A stretch of 64,000 nucleotides of DNA, taken from positions 1 to 64,000 of the forward strand of contig NW_020954582.1 in NCBI RefSeq assembly GCF_900497805.2, read 5' to 3'. This DNA is from Vombatus ursinus. Lineage: Eukaryota; Chordata; Mammalia; Diprotodontia; Vombatidae. Shown piece after piece: positions 43,501-55,439 of the stretch (position 1 is the first letter of the stretch; each line of letters begins with the position of its first letter). The notes under the pieces are model-generated. The model saw only the letters and a list, made by a program, of their open reading frames with translations, was not told the DNA's origin and did no database searches. The position numbers and the translations under genes were made by a program.

Positions 43501-43689
43501 ACTTGTCATCACTATATAATATACAGTGCATATTATACCTACAGTGTATAATACACATTGTATAATAGAGTGGTGTATATTATAGTCTTTCAGAAAGTAA
43601 TCACACGGTATAAGGAGTGACTTTTGTGATAGGTCAACTGATGAATATTCAAAGACTTATTTCATTTTAACTAGCATTTATCAAACACC

Positions 43690-43960
43690 TAAGGATTATC
43701 TTTATGTTGCCCTAACCTCTCTCCTGACCTCCAGTCTCACATTACCAACTGCCTATTAGACATTTCGAACTGGATGTCCCGTGGATATCTAAAGTTCAAT
43801 ACAGCCAACACAGAATTCATCTTCTCTCCTCCTACCAACTTTTCAATTCCTGTTGAGAGGACCACCAGGCTCACAACCTAAGTGTCATCCTCAACTATTA
43901 ACTTGCACTCATACCACAGGTCCAAACTGCTGCCAAATTCTGTCTTGCAACACTGAACTA
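43690..43960 (+). mobile_element. L2-type LINE RT fragment
   Basis: The plus strand encodes SHITNCLLDISNWMSRGYLK and FNTANTEFIFSPP, the block that follows YADD in L2 reverse transcriptase. Stops are present. At about 43965-44140 the sequence changes to antisense L2-like text. Confidence 0.7.
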
Positions 43961-44144
43961 TGGTGGTAGGCTGTGGGAGTGGAGAGAAGGACAGAAGGAA
44001 ATGCATGTGAAAGATGCTGAGGAGGAAGAAATGGCAAGATTTGATAATTGACTGGAAATGTGTTGTAAGTGAGAGAGAGGAATGAAAGATAACACTAAAG
44101 TTTGCTAGCCTGATTTTTGTGATATTGAATCTGCAATTGTCAAA

Positions 44145-44907
44145 GGTCAAACTGACTCCCTAACTCTTGCTGCCCATTCCCTAATCCCCATCTACCTCAA
44201 TCCTCCTTCCACCATGTCCAAACTCCATATCTGCCTACTCCTTCCAGTAAATCCTGCTCTAGAAACCTCACATGTCCAGTCATTTTATACCCCTGCTCTC
44301 CATGCTTCTCCATCTTCTGGTTCTCAGCGAGGTTCCGCCCCCCCCCCTTGGATGACACTGCTTTTTGGCTATCCTTTCCAGGACTGGCTGTATCTTCTCT
44401 CATTTTAGAGGATTTTCCTTCTCTCATTTAGAACAACTAGTCTGAGACTTGTTCAACTGTCTCAACTCCCATGGCCAGATACTCCACTTTGCCCTTGCTG
44501 TCACCTATAAGTGTTTTGCTTTCATAATAAGGAACTCTGAAATTTCTTGATCTGATCATAGTCTCCTCTCCTTTCATCTTTCTTTATGCCTTCCTCCTAG
44601 CCTGCCCCCTATTCCTCATCTCAGCATGATGTCAAGCTCTCCACTTTTCAGTTACTTTTCCAGATTATCACTTACTCTAGAGGCTACATTCTCCTTTCTT
44701 CAAAGTCTCAAGCCCCTAGTGAACAAATTCAACTCTACAAGCCTCTACCTTCCAGGTTTTTGTTCCCTTGATTGTATCTTGCCAAAAACCCAAACCTTAA
44801 TGGAGATTTATTCTCCATCTGCTTCCTCTGCTCCAACTCATGTGCTACTGAGCTAAACTAGAAGAAGTCATACAATCAGACTGGCAAGAACATTACAAAT
44901 TTGCATT
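44145..44907 (+). mobile_element. L2/CR1-type LINE fragment, left half (split by a SINE)
   Basis: Pyrimidine-rich sense LINE sequence with frames such as FSYFSRLSLTLEATFSFLQS. It ends at the left target-site copy of the SINE inserted at 44925. Confidence 0.55.
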
Positions 44908-45164
44908 ATCTAATCGCAACCAGGGTAACTAGGTGGCACCATGGATAGAGTGTCAGGCCTGCAGTCCAGAGAATTTGAGTTCAAATTTGGTTTCAGACAC
45001 TTACTAACTGTGTGACCCTAGGCAAGTCACTTCATCCTACTTGCCTCAGTTTAACCATCTATGAAATGAGCTGGAGAAGGAAATGGCAAACCACTCCTGT
45101 GTCTTTGCCAAGAAAACCCCAAATGGGGTCGAGGAGAGTCAGGAATGGCTGAAAAATGACTGAA

Positions 45165-45195
<31 letters not shown>

Positions 45196-45208
45196 TATCT
45201 CAACTAGG
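44908..45208 (+). mobile_element. tRNA-derived marsupial SINE with target-site duplication and (CAT)n tail
   Basis: A full head ('actaggtggcaccatggata'), core ('gtgtgaccctaggcaagtca') and 3' part ('agaaggaaatggcaaaccac', 'aagaaaaccccaaatggggt') are followed by (CAT)n at 45163-45195. The flanks atctaatcgcaaccagg (44908-44924) and atctatctcaactagg (45193-45208) are a diverged ~16-bp target-site duplication. Confidence 0.88.
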
Positions 45209-45900
45209 CCCTCACTTCAGCAAGACAATCTTTCCACTCTTCAAAAATTGCTTCTCTATTCCACTCACCATAATGGCGATTCTGAACCTCTTTTCTCCTC
45301 AAGTTTCTCATGAAATTCACCCTCTTGGCTGAGGTCTTTGCCATGTACTTTATGGAGGAAATCAAAGCCATTTTCTGAGAGCTCCCCTGGTTCTTATCCT
45401 CTTATATTATATTCCCTCCTCTCACAACTCCTTGACTTCATCCTTCATTGTTTCCTCCCTTCCTCTGCTGCTTTATGAAAATGTAGCAAAAGTCACCTCC
45501 CATACTTGATCCTATCCCCTCCTACCTTCTCCAAAGGATTTGACCTTTATTATCCTCTACTCAATCTTTTCCTATCTACTAGGTCCTTTCTAATTGCCTA
45601 CAATCACACTCATGTCTCCTGCATTTCTACAAATGTTTCCTTAGTCTCTAGCCCCACCCATTACCTATCATATGAATTTCTACTCCCTTCCTCAGCCAAA
45701 TGCCTTCTAAAAAGCCATATATGCTCAGTGCCTCAGATTCCTTATCTCTCATTCTCTTCTTGTGGCTCAACTGAAATTCTCCAAAATTACCCATGATGCC
45801 CTACATGCCAATCCAGATGGTCTTTTATCAATTTCTGTTCTTTTTTTTAAAAAAATCCTTTGTTTGAATCCTTCCCTAACACTAATTAGGGCTGGTAATG
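45209..45900 (+). mobile_element. L2/CR1-type LINE fragment, right half
   Basis: Continues the LINE split by the SINE. It encodes LDPIPSYLLQRI (the DPIPSxLL block upstream of RT) and LKFSKITHDALHANPDGLLS, the position of the ALAKVTNDL-type block just before LLDLSAAFD. Confidence 0.6.
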
Positions 45901-46700
45901 ACCTTTTCCCCATTAGCATTCCCCTCCCCCATCCAGGCACCTCCCTAACACACCCATCATGTATAATTCTGTACTTCAGCTTTGTAAACTACATGACAGC
46001 AGAGATCCCCTTTGAACTAAACTCTGAGCTTAGCTCAGGGTGTCGTCCATAACAGACACTGAAGCTTCTTTGAGTTAGATGAAGGCCTTCCTTCCATACT
46101 CTATCATTTCATCCAAATGAATCACTTACCAAGGGCTCTTTCCTAAAGCATCCGTCAAAGGGTTTTGAAGGTTAATTTTTTTCCAGACAGACCTAAGAGG
46201 TTAGAACTAGCTGTTTTCCACTAGTTTCTTTTTTAATATTTTATTTTTTTAAGATGATGGGTTTGAGTCAGAAAGAGATGAACTTTTACTTTTTTTTCCT
46301 TTGTCATGGAAGATCTACTCCTCTAAGTAACTTATTTTCCTGTCAGGAGCTCAAGTCCTGATAAATGAAAATATTTCTGAAATTAAAATATTTAACTAAC
46401 CCAAAAGTCAAACTGCAAAGCTGAAGTTGCAAAGCAAGAATTTTTTGTTACCTTTAGAGCAGAAGTCTTACTCTACTAAGGAGTAGTAATATCATCTCAA
46501 CCTCCCCCCTGCCATTGGCAAAGATGACCCCAAAGGACAGATGCCAGAGGGGCTGTGGGAAAATAGGCAGATGAAGGAACTGGCATGGATTAAATGAAAA
46601 GAAAAATAAAGATAAGGAATCTGTCACTCAGGAAAGCTAAGTGACTTATCTAAGGCTACAGAGGGCTCAGACCCCAGCTCTGTCATTCAATACTATGTGG
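45901..46700. other. Repeat-poor block, possible conserved non-coding sequence
   Basis: 46080-46500 is AT-rich, non-repetitive and lacks frames. It includes 'aattaaaatatttaactaac'. No gene; regulatory potential is speculative. Confidence 0.25.
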
Positions 46701-46714
46701 CATTGGGCCAGAAA

Positions 46715-47155
46715 TACAGTGGAAGGAGCCTGGCTCTGAAATGAGAGGATTGGGTTGAAATTCGGCCTCTAAGATTTATTATCTAGGTGACATTTGACAG
46801 TCATCTATCAGTTTTCTTGGGTATAAAATGAGGATGTTGGAGGAGGGGGCTTCTGAGATGCCTACCAGATGCTCCCAGAGCAATGATCTCTTGGTTCTAA
46901 GGGATTTCATCCCTCTGGGCTTCAATTTCCAAAACTAGATAATGAGGGGATTATGTGTGATGACCTCTGAGCTCCTTCCCAGCTATAAGCCTAGGCATAC
47001 CCTATGCATGTTATTAGGTAAATGCTATAGGTATTAATGAATCCTATTTGACCAGCGAGGACATTGAGACTCAGAAAGGATAGAATTTACCCATACTCAT
47101 GTATCTAATAAGTGTTTGAACCCTGCCTGACTCCAGAGCCCCACTCTGCTCTCAC
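46715..47155. repeat. Cluster of MIR-type fragments in both orientations
   Basis: 46715-46870 sense ('cctggctctgaaatgagagg', 'tgggtataaaatgaggatgt'), 46900-46995 sense end ('gacctctgagctccttccca'), 47000-47150 antisense ('gaggacattgagactcagaa'). Confidence 0.55.
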
Positions 47156-47164
47156 CTTTGAGTC

Positions 47165-47362
47165 CATGCTGCTATTGAGGCTCTTGCTACATTATGCCCC
47201 AAGATCCTCCAGGCCTTTGCATCTGCCCACCATGAACTCAATGCCAATCCGGCTTTCATTTATATGTTGTCTCTCCGAGTTAAAAGGTGTACATGGAATG
47301 CCTTGATGTTCTGTTTGTATTACCAGTGCCTAGAATGTAGTAAATGCTCAATAAATGTTTTT
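47165..47362 (+). repeat. L2/L3 LINE 3' part
   Basis: 'catccaggcctttgcat'-like block, then 'ccagtgcctagaatgtagta' and 'aatgctcaataaatgttt'. Confidence 0.7.
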
Positions 47363-47394
47363 AGCTCTTCCAATCTGGGATTCTATCCTGTCTC

Positions 47395-47690
47395 AATATA
47401 ACCCTTTCATGACCCAAACCATTGAGCAAAAGACAGTTGCTACTTGCAAACCGTAAGGGTTTGATTGCAAAAGCCACGCACTTTTGCAAGCTATTTGGGA
47501 TAGCTGTGTTATCTGTTGATAGCTGAATTTACATTTAAGAGGAAACCATTGCTCTGTCGTTAATAGTGATGGTTTTTTGTGGTAGGCTTTGTGCATGCTT
47601 CCCTTGAGTTTTAATCTAGGAAAGACAAATGACTGATAAAAGATACATAAAACCTTTCACACAAACAGCTGTTCCCCATTTTTTTGGCCC
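47395..47690. other. Repeat-free block, candidate regulatory element
   Basis: Non-repetitive with several GATA/TAATC-like motifs ('ttgatagctga', 'actgataaaagatac'). No coding capacity supported. Candidate intronic enhancer, inferred only from absence of repeats. Confidence 0.25.
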
Positions 47691-47704
47691 ACGCAAAACC
47701 AACA

Positions 47705-47850
47705 AGAGGAGCTGACTTGGGAGTCAAGAAAACCCAGATTCAAGTCACATCTCTGGCACTGCCTGGCTTTGTGACCCTGAGCAAGTCACTTACGCCCTTT
47801 GCGCCCCTGTCAGCTTTCAGGGGCTCCTAGAAGGAGGCTGCTTTTACTGG
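47705..47850 (+). repeat. MIR/tRNA-type SINE fragment
   Basis: Sense: 'gacttgggagtcaagaaaac', 'ggctttgtgaccctgagcaa', 'gtcacttacgccctttgcgc'. Confidence 0.7.
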
Positions 47851-49005
47851 AATGTGAGGAATGGGAAGGTAGACAATGTGTGAAGAGCCTGTAAATTCCA
47901 AATCGAGGCACATACACGTGATCCTGGATGTGACAGGGAAGCATTTGAGTTTAGTGAGTGCAGGGTCTTTAGGAAAAGGCAAGGATGGAATGGAGGGGGG
48001 ACAGAATTGAAATGGGAAGACCCAAGTGAGAGGTGATAGGTGCCAGCATCCGAGTGGTAGCTGTGTGACAGGAGCAGAGAGGACATATCAAAGAGATGCT
48101 TGAAAGGCAGAAAGGACAAGCTCTGGCCCCAGCCTGACAATCACTGAACTCACATGAGCTGATGAAGTCACTAAGTGAGAAAGGAGAAGGGTCTGACAAA
48201 GGTAACTGAGAAGGGGCAGCCAGGTGGGTAAGAAGAAAACCTGGAGAAAGAAGTGCCTCCAAAACCTAAAGAGGGAGTGAGCGTCCAGAAGGAGAAGGTG
48301 TGAGCAGGAGGTAAGTCAAGAGCTGGGATTTGAACCCAGCTCCTTCCTAAGACTCTGACAGGTTCAGATGTAGATCTATACTAGTGAAGGGAGTTCCTCC
48401 CCAGGAGCTCCCACACTGAGGAAATGCCAGACCTGGCAAGAAGAAAAGGCAGCACACCAATGAAGACATCAGCTTGCTTTCACTCACTGATTTTTCAAAG
48501 GGTTGGGGTTAGCAGCAAAGAGACACAATCCTCGGTTTGTTTTGGACATATGGAGCATGATGACCAGTGGAACGTCCCATTCAAGATGTCCAAAAATAGA
48601 GAAAATGTATATTTTGTTAACACAAAGTTAATAAATACAAATGGATACATGGAGTCAAATTCAAGGTAGTTCCGGGAGAGAAGGTGCTAGCAGCCGGAGC
48701 AGCATCAGGGAAGGCTTGAGACACAAGACAGTACCCCAGCTGGACCTCAGAGGAAGAGAAGGTGTCAGGGTGGGGGAGGGATTGTAGGCATGGCGGTCAG
48801 CCTACACTCAAAGCACTGGAATGGGAGAGGGATTGTCATGTGTGAGAACTTGGGAGAAGGCCAGTTGGGCTGCAGTGAGGGATGGAGGGATGGAGAATGA
48901 TGCCAGAAATTGAGATCATAGACAGGTTGTATAAGCTTTCAAAGACAAAAGAGTTTATAGGGAAGCAGAGGAAAATTGTTTTGGCAGCTGATGGCAGATG
49001 GACTT
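47850..49005 (-). mobile_element. L2-like LINE remnants (two antisense blocks)
   Basis: 47850-48185 and 48700-49005 carry antisense L2-type text: 'agtgagaggtgataggtgcc', 'gagaaggccagttgggctgc', 'gacaggttgtataagctttc', 'ttgttttggcagctgatggc'. 48310-48360 between them is a small antisense MIR piece and 48365-48695 is unclassified. Confidence 0.5.
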
Positions 49006-49009
49006 TGGA

Positions 49010-49490
49010 CTTTCTCTATCATTCCACATTTTCCTCTCTTTTACATCTCTTTATCCTGCTCCCTGTCCTTCCTATGACATCCAACCCCTATATCCCTCAC
49101 ATCTTCCTCGGATCATCACACCTGCATTGGCTCTACTCTTCTTCCTTCCCCATCTCATCCTTTGGATAAGCCAGTCCCATTCTCCCCTCAAGGCCCCTGC
49201 CTTCTTATACTTGCCAAGCCCCAACCATAGGTGAGGGTTGCCCTCACTTATTCAGGTGCTGCTGGCCAGAGTCAGAAAAATTCATAAAACCATGCTGACC
49301 ATTGAAATGTATGTTATGTAATCTCAACTAGGCCAGCACTGCAACAAGGCAATTCTTTGACGGCCATCTAATTGATTCAGCAACCCTATCAGGACCTCAA
49401 CTGTTCTCAACCTTTTCATCCCTTAAGGAGCCTCCCATGACCCCCATACCCCTCACCCTCATGGCTGAGAATGGTGCCTCCAACTTCACT
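49010..49490 (+). other. Pyrimidine-rich DNA, possibly L2-derived
   Basis: Sense-type L2 composition with frames rich in Ser/Leu/Pro (48998-49234), but no diagnostic block. No gene. Confidence 0.35.
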
Positions 49491-49720
49491 TAGAGTCATG
49501 GGATCGTATGGCCATAACTGGAAATGACCTCAGAAGTCGATGAGTCCAATTCACTTCGCTTGGCAGATCAGAAAACTGGGGCCCAGGCAGATGCTCACTC
49601 ATGTGGCTCATTGGTCACTCGCAGTCATGTGAGCAGTGTCCGAGTTGAGACTTGACTGAGCCCCAGTCATCTGTCTCCAGAGTCAGGGCCCTTCCAACAC
49701 TATTCATGTCCTTCCTTGTG
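49490..49720 (-). repeat. MIR-type SINE
   Basis: Antisense: 'agagtcatgggatcgtatgg', 'gcagatcagaaaactggggc', 'gagttgagacttgactgagc'. Confidence 0.55.
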
Positions 49721-49954
49721 ACATTTCTTTGGTCGCTTTCCTGAATAATTGTTTAACTCGTATAATTTTTTTAAACTAATTTTTAAATTATTTATCTGCC
49801 GAATGAAGTTCTTCGAGGCCACAGGGTAGTGTCTTGGACATGACCTCATCACTCACTCCCCTCTTTCTTCATCTGATGCATTGTCTGGTTTCAACACGTC
49901 AAGCGTCCCTAGTGGTCCCCTAACCCTGCTTTCCTGCCTCTTTCTGGGGGTTAT

Positions 49955-50078
49955 ATTCCTCCCCATTAGGCTGTAAGTTTCTGGAGGTCAGGGATTATCT
50001 TTCTTTTTATTAATTGTATCCCCAGGGCTTAGCACAGTGCCTGGCACATAGTAGGCACTTAATAAATAGCTTATAGCC
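49955..50078 (+). repeat. L2/L3 LINE 3' end
   Basis: Well preserved: 'ttaggctgtaagtttctgga', 'atccccagggcttagcacag', 'tgcctggcacatagtaggca', 'cttaataaat'. Confidence 0.85.
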
Positions 50079-50600
50079 TTCTTCTTTCTAAAACTTCCTT
50101 AATATTCCCTAGCAAAATTTACACAGACATAAGTCACTTTCTCACAAATATACATGGAACGCATTTTGAGACTCCTCACTAACTAAAATTAGAAGGGGTG
50201 GGCCTTAGCTAGGCTTTGAACAGAGCCACCATTCTAGACTGCTCTTCACATTCTTGAGGTCTAATAAAAATGCCCAATGTTTTCAACCAGCACTTTTCTC
50301 TTAATTTTTATGCCCATGTGTATTTTAGGGGAAATGCACTCCACATGGCCTTGATTCATTTACACTTAAATTATTGAAATGCTGTTTTGTAACAGCTGTC
50401 TCAATGTCTAAGGCAGTTTTAGGCCTTTTTATATCTTTCTCCTTAAAAACAGGAAGAGGTCTAGTGCCAGGATTAAATGATATTAAGACACTGAGTGATT
50501 CCATTTTGGGTTATCAATCCAAGCCTGTGAATTCTGTGTGTGCTCTTGGAGGCATCTCCTCCTTAATCAAGGCATGATTTCTGGTCCAATTTCACCCCAA
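50079..50600. other. Repeat-free block, possible regulatory DNA
   Basis: Non-repetitive. The 67-codon frame 50374-50577 has no motif or family match. Confidence 0.3.
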
Positions 50601-50764
50601 AGATTTATAGTGGGCCCTTATAGACCCTTCCAACTCCAGGTCTATGTTCCTATGATCCTAAAAGTATAGAACATAGTATTAAATCCAGGTGATTGCCATA
50701 CATTCCACAAAGAGTCATAGGAGTTCAATGGGGCCAGCATTCTCAGATTCATCACATTTAGCAT

Positions 50765-51335
50765 TAACATTAGGGTAGTCAGTGACTTCACCTTCTTGGG
50801 GCTCAGTTCCCTCATCGGTACAATGAGGGGGTTGGACTAGACAGATTTTGAGGTCCCTTCCAGAAACTCTAACCCTAAGAACACTTACTAACACACAACA
50901 GTCTGTCTGGGCCTTCGTGGCTGAGTCCTAGGATATTGCCCAATGCCTAGAGGTCTGCTGATTAGCTCAGGGTCACACAGATATAGATTTCTGAGGTAGG
51001 ATTTGAATCCAGGACTTCCTGACTCCAATTCTAGCCCTTTGGCCATGACTGTATGTGCTCTCATCTGCCAAATGGGAATTATCATATTTATGTCAGTTGC
51101 TTCTCTGGGTTGTTACTTGTACAACCTCTAAAGGCTAGCATGGTACGGTGGTATAAGCCTGATCTTGGGTTCTATCCCCAGCTCCGCTATTGATGACCTC
51201 AATAACTATGGGCACATGATCTCACTCCAGGAGTCTCAGTTTTCACATTGGTCAAATGAGGATCTTAGAGAGGGACCTGAATAGGCCTAAAAATCCATCC
51301 TAACTCTGACCCCTGTACTAATTATAACCCAGAAG
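50765..51335. repeat. Cluster of MIR-type SINE fragments
   Basis: 50770-50880 sense ('ttccctcatcggtacaatga'), 50940-51110 antisense ('cagggtcacacagatataga', 'gatttgaatccaggacttcc'), 51125-51320 sense ('ttgggttctatccccagctc'). Confidence 0.6.
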
Positions 51336-52095
51336 ACCCACGGCATCATTTTTGGAGTTCAAACTCTGTGATGAAAAGACTAGACCAAAATGTACCTGAT
51401 CTTTCATTCAAGCCACACATGCAAATGCAGCCATAAGAATTCAATGGTTCATCTGGCCCAAACCCAAAATGACAGGATCCAATTTTGCATGACCTTCAAA
51501 CACTAACAATGGGATGAGCAAGTCTCTTGTCAAGGAGCAACAAGGAGTCTGCGAGTACACAGAATGATCCATATTGAAGCTCAATTTTGTCTTGTCCAAG
51601 GTATAGCAGATGAAAACGAAAGAGCCCCTGGCTTCAGAGAGTTCGCCCCTACAATGTACCTTACCCTATGTCAAGAAGACCTTAAGGGTCTCTGTAAAAA
51701 CCCAAATATCTGACAATCAGCATGAGCTTTGGTCAAACCAAAGTTAGTTTTGTTCATACCAGAATCTCAAGGGCAGGTGCTTGGGTCAGAAGAGATGAAG
51801 TTTACACCCCTCTGCCAGCCACACCACCAGAAACAGTACTTACCAATGGGTTTCAATGCTATTTATGATATGATAGGTTCTGAGACTTAATGTAATTATG
51901 GTCTTACATTCTCACCCTCAAGATCACCCCCAAATAGTCACCCATAGGAGATGGAATATTGAGGTCAAGAATCTTTGAGGAGAAGGGTTGTTGGAGGGTG
52001 GGGAGTGGCTTTTGGCTTTTGCTCCAGACCTAGATGTCATCTAGGTGGAGAACTCCCTGGTACAGAAACTCCCTGCATTGATTGTCAGGATGGAA
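51336..52095. other. Unclassified intron DNA
   Basis: No repeats recognised and no frame of note in 760 bases. Confidence 0.45.
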
Positions 52096-52099
52096 TAGG

Positions 52100-52440
52100 A
52101 GAGGTTAAAACAGAATAATAATAGAGCGCATTTCTATAGTATCTTAAAGTTTGCAAAATGCTTTGCAAATATGATTTCATTTGATCCTCCCAACACTGGG
52201 AGGAAGGTGCTATTATTATCCCCATTTTACAGATGAAGAAACTGAGACAGACAGAGGTTAAGTGATTTGCCCAAGGTGACACAGCTAGTAACTGTCTGTG
52301 GGCTGGTTTTGAACTCAGGTCTTCTGACTACAGGTTGAGCCTGATAAGAGACTATCCACAAGGCCACTGGCTGTTATATGCTGATACAGGATTTGAACTC
52401 AGTTCTTCTAGACTCTAAGGACCACTCTCTTTCCACCATG
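52100..52440 (-). repeat. MIR-type SINE, well preserved, plus fragment
   Basis: Antisense: 'aagtttgcaaaatgctttgc', 'tatgatttcatttgatcctc', 'acagatgaagaaactgagac', 'gacacagctagtaactgtct'. 52385-52440 is a second small fragment. Confidence 0.8.
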
Positions 52441-52444
52441 CATT

Positions 52445-53065
52445 GTCAATGTTCATAGATTTTAATTTGAAGGACCAGCCAAAATTTCCAGCAATGCCAT
52501 CCATCTGCAGCTCTGAGGCTCCATCTACATGAGGCTCAACATTGTTCAAAAATGCCAAATGTCATAATGATGAATTCTTGTAATAAAGTAGCCAGACTGC
52601 ACCAACTGGAAATTGTGAGCCTGGGCTCACCCACTGCAACAGGCCAGAGCCCTGATCCTTTAATAAAACCAGGGCTAGTAGCGCATGAATTCACAATAAG
52701 ACATCCATCTCCACACATCTGTCCTTGGCAAGAAAGAGAAACCAACATTTTACGTCCAGGGAAAATGCCACACCCACTATAAAGAATGGGAACCATAGAG
52801 AGCGAGCCAGTGTCCAAGCTGAGGAGACCTGGGCCACGTCCCACCATGAAGCTACCCTGGCTATGTGATCCTGAGTAAGTCCTTTCCCTTTTCTGAGCTC
52901 CAGATTATGCTCTGAGACCAGAATGAGCACCAACATGCATTGAGAGAGACCATTTTCTCACCCAGGGAATTATGTACATTAATGAAATCACAAGTCAGGC
53001 CCTGATCTGACAGGAATCTACAGGCCTTTCCTGTTTCCTGTAATTCAAGAGTCTGTGAACTGGTG
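52445..53065. other. Unclassified intron DNA with a SINE fragment
   Basis: 52800-52920 has sense SINE text ('ctgaggagacctgggccacg', 'atgtgatcctgagtaagtcc'). The rest is not recognised. Confidence 0.45.
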
Positions 53066-53145
53066 GTTTGTTTGTTTGTTTGTTTGTTTGATAACTGTTT
53101 CAACAGAATTGATTTCCTTTATAACCCTATTTGTTTTAGTGGACA
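53066..53145. repeat. (TTTG)n microsatellite and mammal-wide repeat piece
   Basis: 53066-53090 is about six TTTG units. 53090-53145 ('tgatttcctttataacccta') is a short piece of an old repeat family not named with confidence. Confidence 0.6.
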
Positions 53146-53299
53146 TATTTAAGAAGTATTATCCTTAGGAGGTGGGGAGGGGGAAGGGTGAGGCTCCACC
53201 ATGATGCACCAAATGGCCAAGAGCCCCTGCTTTGTCCAGTTGCGAGTGACTCCTTCCACTTTAGACATTCCCCATTTTGTGAGGGTGTTTGGGGCATTT

Positions 53300-53422
53300 C
53301 TTGTTCCCCCTGTAGCAGGCAAGCTCCTTGAGAACACAACCTATTATTTTTGAGTGTTCTTGCAGGGCCTAGCATAGTGCCTGGCACATAGTAGAAGTTT
53401 AATAAATACTTGTCAGATTGAA
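53300..53422 (+). repeat. L2/L3 LINE 3' end
   Basis: 'caggcaagctccttgagaac', 'gggcctagcatagtgcctgg', 'cacatagtagaagtttaata'. Confidence 0.8.
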
Positions 53423-54375
53423 TGGAGCTGTATCCTATCCCTTCTGACTTGAGAAAGAAAACAAGGTGCCAGCTCTGGCCTCACTCACCATTATGCACAT
53501 AAGACTTTGGTTCACGAGCTGGTAAGACCTTGTCTCATCCTTTGACATTTATTTCTAGGATTCCAGTGACACTTAGCCTGTCTGAGCTTGTGCACTGAGT
53601 GCTGCCATTAGCCAAAGTCATCAAGTCCACCCTATGCTGTGCATGCAGGCCAGATATGATAGATACACGGAAAGCATGCACAGAATGTTTGGTTTGAATC
53701 TCCAGTAAATGTCTTGTTGATATTTTTTTCTCTTATCATAGAAACATCATAAGAATGATTTTAAGATTTGTTTATACAGAGAAAAGCAAATCTGTAATTG
53801 TTGTTCAAACAACAGACTCTTGTTACCGAAGTAAATCCTTGAGTAATGAAGACCAGTTTGTCTCATAGGCTCCAATGAAGTGATCTGACTGAGTGAAGGT
53901 AGCCAAAGGAGGCACGTGGAAAACTGCTAAATTCAGTTAAGGTAAGGCACAAGAAGCAAGTATTTATTTAAGAATTGAATAAGCATTTATTAAACACTTC
54001 CTTTGGGGCAGGCATACAAAGACCAAAGAAAGAATACGCTCTGTGCCCCAAGATGCACACATTCTGAAGGAGGTAGCCTGAGTTAGTGGATGTGGCACCA
54101 GCTTTGAGGTCAAGGACAGGGTTAGAGCTTAGACCTGTGATGTCATTGATCCCCAGTGAGAAAAGTCCCTCTCCCGACACTGGTGGGCATCTTCTCTGAA
54201 ACACAGAGTTCTAGAGAGCTGTCTAGAATGTGAAGAGCTTAAGTAATTTGTCCAGGCTCACACAGGTCTTTCCAGATCATGGATCTGTTTTCTAGCCACT
54301 ATACTCCACTGCCTCAGCCATTTGATTTCAAATCCCCTCAGAGACAACCTAGCTACATGACTCTGGCTAAGTCAT
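53423..54375. other. Unclassified DNA with old-repeat and MIR fragments
   Basis: 53975-54075 belongs to the family at 31900-32150 ('aagcatttattaaacacttc'). 54205-54325 is antisense MIR-like ('cagatcatggatctgttttc', 'tactccactgcctcagccat'). 53430-53970 has no recognisable feature. Confidence 0.45.
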
Positions 54376-54700
54376 GGTTAATGTCACAAGACAACTCTAC
54401 AAGATGATTAATTAAAAATGAGTGGCAATTTAATGAGTTGCTGGTACCTCAGATTAATTAAAAATGAGGGCTGTACCAACAGAAGGAACTTCTGCCCTGC
54501 CTGAAAAAAGAGAGGGCTGAAAAAATGTCATATTCTCTTTTGAAAGCAGTATTATGAATTAGCTACATTTCTAAATTTCATTATTTCACCAAATGCTGTT
54601 TCTATAAAAAAAAATTTAACTATGTTCACTTAAAAATTCTACCAAGTGCTGTGGTCATTTTTATCTTGGACATAAATCAGTGACACAAGCTAAATTTTAT
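54376..54700. other. Repeat-free block with an exact 17-bp direct repeat
   Basis: The sequence gattaattaaaaatgag occurs at 54406-54422 and 54452-54468, 46 bp apart start to start, each containing the homeodomain core TAATTA. Nothing else repetitive is seen. Possible regulatory block. Confidence 0.35.
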
Positions 54701-54739
54701 GAAATCGAGAGTAGCACCTACTCACAGGAGCTGACAAAA

Positions 54740-55295
54740 AAGCAGGTGGACTTTTCAGAAATGAAGCCAGCACTTTTTGGAGTGGTAAAAAACTAGAAAC
54801 AAAGTAGCTGCCCACTGAGGGGAGAATCAGGATTAGATACATTGTGGCAGAGCACCAGAACACGATATAATGTTACTGCCCTCTAAGAAACGAGGAATAT
54901 GAAGAACGGAGGAAAGTTTGGGATAACTTACCACACACTGATGAAAAGAAACAAAAGAAACAGAACCTGGAACACAAGACACAATGACTATAACAACAGA
55001 ACTAGAAAGGACTGAGCGATTGACCAAAGCACAGAGCTTCACCCTGGGGATTGAGAATGGTCCAGCCCGGCTACCTCTCTCCCGTGGCTGGAGGTCACAG
55101 CCAGACTCTGGAGAAGTGTCTGGGAGGCAAAGCCAGACTCTGGGCACCTTGGAGGTGACTTTGACTGAGTGAGCTGCTTTTTCCGTCTTCTCATTTTTGT
55201 ACATTGTCACCAGGGGTGACTCTCTGGGCAGTGAGAGAAATAGAACATGGGTTATATTTGGAAATAACGGTGATGGAAAAAGAAGAGAACTCAGT
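54740..55295 (+). mobile_element. Old L1 3' end
   Basis: Decayed sense L1: 'gcactttttggagtggtaaa', 'aactagaaacaaagtagctg', 'cactgatgaaaagaaacaaa', 'cacaatgactataacaacag', then the 3' UTR end 'gaaataacggtgatggaaaa'. An older subfamily than the other L1 copies. Confidence 0.65.
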
Positions 55296-55439
55296 GAGTA
55301 TGTTTTAAGTGATAACTAAGCTAAATAATAAGCTTAGTTACAAGTCATACTTATATATTTAGTTATAAGTCAAAGTATCTACTTCTACCTCTGGTCTTTT
55401 CTTGTCAATTCACATTTACATGATCATCAGGTTTCAAAG

